This document shows, one piece after another, positions 59,927 to 64,000 of a DNA stretch of 64,000 nt (the first letter of the stretch is position 1; the number at the start of each line of letters is the position of its first letter). Below the pieces are notes generated by a model. The model searched no databases. It was not told the origin of the DNA and worked only from the letters and a program-made list of their open reading frames with translations. The translations under genes and the position numbers were made by a program. Origin of the DNA: Roseomonas sp. HF4 (GTDB lineage Bacteria; Pseudomonadota; Alphaproteobacteria; Acetobacterales; Acetobacteraceae); assembly GCF_005222755.1 (NCBI RefSeq), contig NZ_STGD01000005.1, positions 1 to 64,000 on the forward strand, given 5' to 3'.

Positions 59927-61497
59927 CCTCCGCCGGCCGCGCGACACGCCCGCGCGGCCCCGAGGCCGACGCGCCGCCCGAAGCCGCGGCGCCGCCCGCG
60001 ACGCCGGCCGTGGTCGATGCCACGACGCTCGACTTCACCCTGCCGCCAGAAGCTGCGTCCCGGCTCGGCCGACTGCCCTTCGTGCAGGCCCATCGCGCCG
60101 GCAAGGCGCGCAGCGCAGCGGCCGAGATCGTCTGGCACGACACCGCGGACGGCGCCGTCGCCGCGGCGGGCCTGGCAGTCGAGGCGCCCCGCCGCGGCCC
60201 GAGGCGCCTGCTGCGGGTGGTGCCGGCACCCTGGGCGCCCTGGCACCCCGGCCAGCCGCCCGAGACGCTGCGCCTCCTGGGCGCCACCGACCTTCCGGCG
60301 GAGGCGGGGGATGGCCCGCTCGTGGCCGTCGCCGCCTTCACGGGCCGTCGGCACGCCTTCCGGCTGACGGACGAGGACGGCACGGTCGAGGCCGTCCTGC
60401 TGTCCGGACGGCTGCGCGCGGTCGCGGCCGAGCGCCCCGCGGCGCGGCTTTCGCTCACCGGCCCGCCGGCGGCGCTGCTCCGGGTTGCCGCGGGCCTCGC
60501 CGCCGCGCTGCCGCTTCTCCCGCCGCTCTGCGCACTCGCCGAGGAAGGGCGCGCGCTCGCGAGCGGCGGCGATCCGCGGCCGCACCGGCTCGGCCCGCCC
60601 GACACCTCGCGCGCCGGCACGGCCGAGGATGCCTTCCTGCGCGCCACCGGCCACCTGCTCGAGGTGCTGCGCCAGCAGACGGCCCGCATCCGGCCCGATG
60701 GCGGGCCCGAGGCCGTGCACCAGTCGCGCGTCGCGCTGCGCCGGCTGCGCTCGCTGTTCCGGGTGTTCCGCAGCGCCACCGATTGCGCGGCGCTGCGCGG
60801 CCTCGACGCCCGCTTCCGGGAGGTTCTGGCCGTGCTCGGCCCCGCACGGGACTGGGACGTATTCCTGGGCGGCATCGGCCGGCAGGTCGCGGACGCCTTC
60901 CCGGCGGAGAAGCGCGTCGCCGCCCTGCTCCGCGCCGCCGCGGCGCGCCGGGACGCGGCCTACCGGGCGGTGCTCGCGATGCTGGACGCGCCGGCCTGGC
61001 GCCTGCTGCTGCTGGACGCGCTCGGCATGCAACTCGCCCGCCCCTGGCGGGACGACGCACCGGAGGAGGTGCGCCGGGCGCTGGATGCCCCGGCCCCGGA
61101 GTTCGGTCGCGCCATCCTCGAGCGCCGCTGGCATCGTCTGCGCCGCGCGGGGGAGGATTTCGAGCAACTGGACGCGGAGGCGCTGCACGAGCTCCGCCTC
61201 GACGGCAAGCGCCTGCGCTACGCCGCCGAGGTGTTCGCCCCGGTCTTCGGGGCCAAGGCGGGCAAGCGCTTCCTCCGGCGCGTCGCGGCGCTCCAGGACG
61301 GGCTCGGCATCGCGAACGACGCGGCGGTGGCGCGCGGGCTGGCGCGGAGCCTGGCCGCCCCGGGCCAGGCCGGGCGCGTCTGGGCGGTCGGCGTGGTGGA
61401 GGGCTGGTGCGAGGCGCGCGTTGCCACGCATCGCGGCGACGCATTCGAGGCCTGGAGGCGGCTCGGCGGCAAGGATCGTTTCTGGACAGGTGCCTAG
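59923..61497 (+). CDS. CYTH-CHAD domain protein
   Basis: 524 residues from a GTG. The N-terminal half (about 30-240) is a degenerate CYTH-like domain (DATTLDFTLPPEAASRLGRL). The C-terminal half (about 250-520) is a CHAD helical domain: PEAVHQSRVALRRLRSLFRV, ARDWDVFLGGI, LHELRLDGKRLRYAAEVF. CHAD binds polyphosphate. Together with SixA, a role in phosphate-linked signalling is plausible. The CYTH EXEXK motif is not obvious, so triphosphatase activity is doubtful. Confidence 0.85.
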   Translation: MTSAGRATRPRGPEADAPPEAAAPPATPAVVDATTLDFTLPPEAASRLGRLPFVQAHRAGKARSAAAEIVWHDTADGAVAAAGLAVEAPRRGPRRLLRVVPAPWAPWHPGQPPETLRLLGATDLPAEAGDGPLVAVAAFTGRRHAFRLTDEDGTVEAVLLSGRLRAVAAERPAARLSLTGPPAALLRVAAGLAAALPLLPPLCALAEEGRALASGGDPRPHRLGPPDTSRAGTAEDAFLRATGHLLEVLRQQTARIRPDGGPEAVHQSRVALRRLRSLFRVFRSATDCAALRGLDARFREVLAVLGPARDWDVFLGGIGRQVADAFPAEKRVAALLRAAAARRDAAYRAVLAMLDAPAWRLLLLDALGMQLARPWRDDAPEEVRRALDAPAPEFGRAILERRWHRLRRAGEDFEQLDAEALHELRLDGKRLRYAAEVFAPVFGAKAGKRFLRRVAALQDGLGIANDAAVARGLARSLAAPGQAGRVWAVGVVEGWCEARVATHRGDAFEAWRRLGGKDRFWTGA

Positions 61498-61599
61498 GGC
61501 GAATTCCTGCGATGGCTTCATGCGGCTGCGCCCGCGAATCTTGCGTTTTCGCACGCCTCCCCGGTTGCCTCGCGCGGCGGCTCGGTCTAGCCATCCCAC

Positions 61600-62157
61600 G
61601 TGCTTGAACGACGGCGCATCTTCAAGGGCCGCAGGTCCCGCCAACGTCTGTCCCGCGCCGCCCTCGTGCTGATGGCGGCGGTGGCGGCGCCATTCGTCGT
61701 GGCGGTCGTGCTGCCCTCCAACCTTCTCGGCTCGGCGCCATCCGATCGCCAGTGGCACGCGCCCGGCGCGACCGTGCGGATCGTGGACGGCGAGACCATG
61801 GGCCTCGGCGACCGCATCGTGCGGCTCGCGGGGCTGTCGGCCCCTGCACGGGGCGATGCCTGCCGCAGTGGCAGCGGCCAGGGCTTCGACTGCGGCACCG
61901 CCGCGACCGCGGCACTGACCCGTCTTGTCGGCGGGCGCGACGTCACCTGCCGCATCGTGGGCCAGGACGGCTTCGGCCGCGGCCTCGGCGACTGCGACGC
62001 GGCCGGCGCGGCGCTCAACAAGGCGTTGGTCGGCCAGGGCTTCGCGCTCGCGACGAACGACGCGCTGCGCGGCGAGGAAGCCGCCGCGCGCCAGGCCTCA
62101 CGCGGCCTCTGGGCGCATGGCGTCGGTGCGCCGCCGGGCTGGCGCGTGCGGGACTGA
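61600..62157 (+). CDS. Thermonuclease-like (SNase-fold) protein with altered active site
   Basis: 185 residues from a GTG at 61600; no strong ribosome site. A membrane segment (about 20-40) anchors it. The SNase-like barrel follows: TVRIVDGETMGLGDRIVRLA. In SNase the catalytic residues of the next loop read DAPE; here they are S80-A-P-A83 (LSAPARGD), so Asp40 and Glu43 equivalents are missing. Probably a pseudoenzyme that binds but does not cut. Confidence 0.75.
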   Translation: MLERRRIFKGRRSRQRLSRAALVLMAAVAAPFVVAVVLPSNLLGSAPSDRQWHAPGATVRIVDGETMGLGDRIVRLAGLSAPARGDACRSGSGQGFDCGTAATAALTRLVGGRDVTCRIVGQDGFGRGLGDCDAAGAALNKALVGQGFALATNDALRGEEAAARQASRGLWAHGVGAPPGWRVRD

Positions 62158-62185
62158 AACCGGGCCCCTGCGCCACGGGGCGCGT

Positions 62186-62214
62186 TTGCCAAGCGGCTCC
62201 CGCGGCCGTTATCT
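62186..62214 (+). promoter_or_regulatory. Candidate sigma70 promoter of citrate synthase
   Basis: TTGCCA (62186-62191) and TTATCT (62209-62214) are 17 nt apart, 68 nt before the gltA ATG. Both match four to five of six consensus bases. Confidence 0.5.
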
Positions 62215-62281
62215 TGCACTGCACCAAAACGGCGGGGGCAGCATTCCGGCGCCCGCCCGAAGAACCTGAGGAAGTTCCCGC

Positions 62282-63589
62282 ATGAGCAGCAAGTCCAACG
62301 GCTCCATCACCGTCACGTTGGAGGGCACGAACAAGAGCACCACCCTCCCGCTGCTCGGCGGCACGCTCGGCCCGCAGGTCGCCGACATCCGCAAGCTCTA
62401 TGGCGACCTCGGCATCTTCACCTACGACCCCGGCTACGGCGCGACGGCGTCGTGCGAGAGCACCATCACCTACATCGACGGCGACGAGGGCGTGCTGCTC
62501 TATCGCGGCTACCCGATCGAGCAGCTGGCGGAGAACTCGAACTTCCTCGAGGTCGCGCACCTGCTGCTGTTCGGCGATCTGCCGAATGCGAAGCAGCACG
62601 CCGAGTTCCACAAGGGCGTCACCTACCACACCATGCTGCACGAGCAGCTGCGCCGCTTCTTCGACGGCTTCCGTCGGGATGCCCACCCGATGGCGATCAT
62701 GTGCGGCGTGGTCGGCGCGCTCGCGGCCTTCTACCACGACAACCTCGACATCAACGACCCGAAGGCGCGCGAGATCGCGGCCTACCGGCTGATCGCCAAG
62801 GTGCCGACGATCGCGGCCTGGGCCTACAAGTACTCGATCGGCCAGCCCTTCATGTATCCACGCAACGACCTCGGCTATGCCGAGAACTTCCTGTACATGC
62901 TGAACGCAGTGCCGGCCGAGGAATACAAGAACAACCCGATCCTATCGCGCGCGATGGACCGGATCCTGATCCTGCATGCGGACCACGAGCAGAACGCCTC
63001 GACCTCCACCGTGCGGCTCGCGGGCTCGACGGGCGCCAACCCCTTCGCCTGCATCGCGGCCGGCATCGCCGCCCTTTGGGGCCCCGCGCATGGCGGCGCC
63101 AACGAGGCGGTGCTGAAGATGCTGGCCGAGATCGGCAGCCCGGAGAACATCCCGGCCTTCATCAGCGAGGTGAAGGACAAGAACTCCCACACCAAGCTCA
63201 TGGGCTTCGGCCACCGGGTCTACAAGAACTTCGACCCGCGCGCGAAGATCATGAAGGAGACCTGCCACGAGGTCCTGGCCGAGCTTGGCATCAAGAACGA
63301 GCCGCTGCTCGACATGGCGATGGAGATGGAGCGGATCGCGCTGTCGGACGACTATTTCGTCAGCCGCAAGCTGTACCCGAACGTCGATTTCTATTCGGGC
63401 ATCATCCTGAAGGCGATGGGCATTCCCACGCACATGTTCACCGTGCTGTTCGCGGTGGCGCGCACCGTCGGCTGGGTGAGCCAGTGGAAGGAACTGATCG
63501 AGGACCCGTCGCAGCGCATCGGCCGCCCGCGGCAAATCTACACCGGCGCCGGGCCGCGCGACTTCGTCCCGATGGCCAGGCGCGGCTGA
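62282..63589 (+). CDS. gltA: Citrate synthase
   Basis: 435 residues, the type II form found in alphaproteobacteria. It condenses acetyl-CoA with oxaloacetate in the TCA cycle. Active-site segments: [44 protein letters not shown], with the catalytic His and Asp in place. AGGAAG precedes the ATG. Confidence 0.96.
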   Translation: MSSKSNGSITVTLEGTNKSTTLPLLGGTLGPQVADIRKLYGDLGIFTYDPGYGATASCESTITYIDGDEGVLLYRGYPIEQLAENSNFLEVAHLLLFGDLPNAKQHAEFHKGVTYHTMLHEQLRRFFDGFRRDAHPMAIMCGVVGALAAFYHDNLDINDPKAREIAAYRLIAKVPTIAAWAYKYSIGQPFMYPRNDLGYAENFLYMLNAVPAEEYKNNPILSRAMDRILILHADHEQNASTSTVRLAGSTGANPFACIAAGIAALWGPAHGGANEAVLKMLAEIGSPENIPAFISEVKDKNSHTKLMGFGHRVYKNFDPRAKIMKETCHEVLAELGIKNEPLLDMAMEMERIALSDDYFVSRKLYPNVDFYSGIILKAMGIPTHMFTVLFAVARTVGWVSQWKELIEDPSQRIGRPRQIYTGAGPRDFVPMARRG

Positions 63590-63615
63590 CACGGCCGATC
63601 GGCCGCGGCATCCGG

Positions 63616-63641
63616 AAGGGGGGGCGCTCACGCCCCCCTTT
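63616..63641. terminator. Bidirectional terminator after citrate synthase
   Basis: AAGGGGGGGCG pairs with CGCCCCCCTT (one bulged G), followed by TTGC. It sits 26 nt after the gltA stop and overlaps the end of the convergent gene. Confidence 0.6.
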
Positions 63642-64000
63642 GCATGTCGAGCGCCCGGCGCAGCGCCGCCATCAGTGCCGTGCGCGCGGCGGCGTCCGGC
63701 GCGCGCTCGATCGCGTCCTCGATCGACAGCAGCAAGGCGGCCCGTGCATTGTGCCAGTCCGGCCGGCCGGCCTCGGCCGGTTCTGAGCGGCGCCGGCGCA
63801 CCTCCCGCTTCGCCGGCGGCTGCCCGGCCGCCAGGGAAAAGGCGTCGTCGAGGATGGGCTGCAGGACCTGCGCCGCGCGGGCGACGCCCTCGGCCGCGAG
63901 GCGCGTGGCCAACGCCTGCATCGCGGGCGGCTCCCCATGCACCAGGAAGACCCCGCCCGCGACCGGGCCGCGCGCCTTCAACCAGGCAACGAGCTCCGGT
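63628..64000 (-). CDS. C-terminus of a metallo-beta-lactamase/beta-CASP-type protein, partial
   Basis: The frame enters from beyond the window and ends at 63628; about 124 residues are visible. The segment ARGPVAGGVFLVHGEPPAMQ is the RMMBL-type strand (HGE) at the end of MBL-fold RNA-processing or related hydrolases. The tail (SEPAEAGRPDWHNARAALLL) is a helical extension. The catalytic HxHxDH motif is outside the window. Confidence 0.75.
   Translation of the reverse strand, partial: PELVAWLKARGPVAGGVFLVHGEPPAMQALATRLAAEGVARAAQVLQPILDDAFSLAAGQPPAKREVRRRRSEPAEAGRPDWHNARAALLLSIEDAIERAPDAAARTALMAALRRALDMQRGA

Overview
The window is high-GC DNA with tightly packed, often 4-nt-overlapping genes, frequent GTG starts, Bug-type solute-binding proteins, several ABC importers for amino acids and branched-chain amino acids, and a hexameric-type citrate synthase. 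This fits an alphaproteobacterium, most likely Acetobacteraceae (Roseomonas-like). That is inference from gene style, not from a marker gene. No rRNA, complete tRNA or CRISPR array was seen.

Left part (1-20.8 kb) is accessory in character. It opens with an ABC exporter (adaptor plus FtsX-like permease) whose ATPase seems to be cut to a short 5' stub at the window edge. Next come a frameshifted XRE regulator fused to an internally deleted transposase remnant, a hemolysin-III membrane protein, and a carbohydrate group (mannose-6-phosphate isomerase, GH130 protein, large GT4 glycosyltransferase). Two transglutaminase-like proteins, an OmpA-family porin-like protein, a Bug-type binding protein, an amidohydrolase and a cupin protein follow. 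From 17.4 to 20.8 kb lies a decayed island: a broken nuclease gene, an MNT/HEPN pair whose HEPN member lacks its catalytic motif, the tail of a type I methylase, a cluster of TGGCAACA repeats, an integrase gene split by a stop codon, and the 3' half of a tRNA-Phe gene that looks like the attachment site.

Middle part (20.8-43.8 kb) looks like ordinary chromosome. It holds a livHMGF importer operon with its likely binding protein livK about 7.7 kb away, two FAD oxidoreductases, a caspase-like WD40 protein paired with an SH3/glycine-zipper lipoprotein, a sulfatase, an orphan ribbon-helix-helix protein, a flavin reductase, paired CoA-transferase subunits, a CaiB-type CoA-transferase and a catalase-like secreted protein. 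Directly behind livK sits a 19-codon ORF preceded by a 14-nt perfect complement of the 16S rRNA 3' end. That Shine-Dalgarno can fold against an anti-SD-like sequence inside the same ORF, and a strong terminator follows. It is the most unusual signal in the window.

Right part (43.8-64 kb): a five-gene minus-strand operon (SsuBCA/TauABC-like importer, cyclopropane-fatty-acid synthase, GNAT); an SDR dehydrogenase with a CTG-start secreted protein, an NDP-forming acyl-CoA synthetase, nitroreductase and NUDIX hydrolase; a polar amino-acid ABC importer; and a triple-hairpin convergent terminator. Then come a creatininase-family amidohydrolase, an iron-sulfur photolyase (PhrB class), SixA phosphatase plus CHAD protein, a nuclease-like pseudoenzyme, citrate synthase, and the C-terminus of a metallo-beta-lactamase/beta-CASP type protein running off the window.
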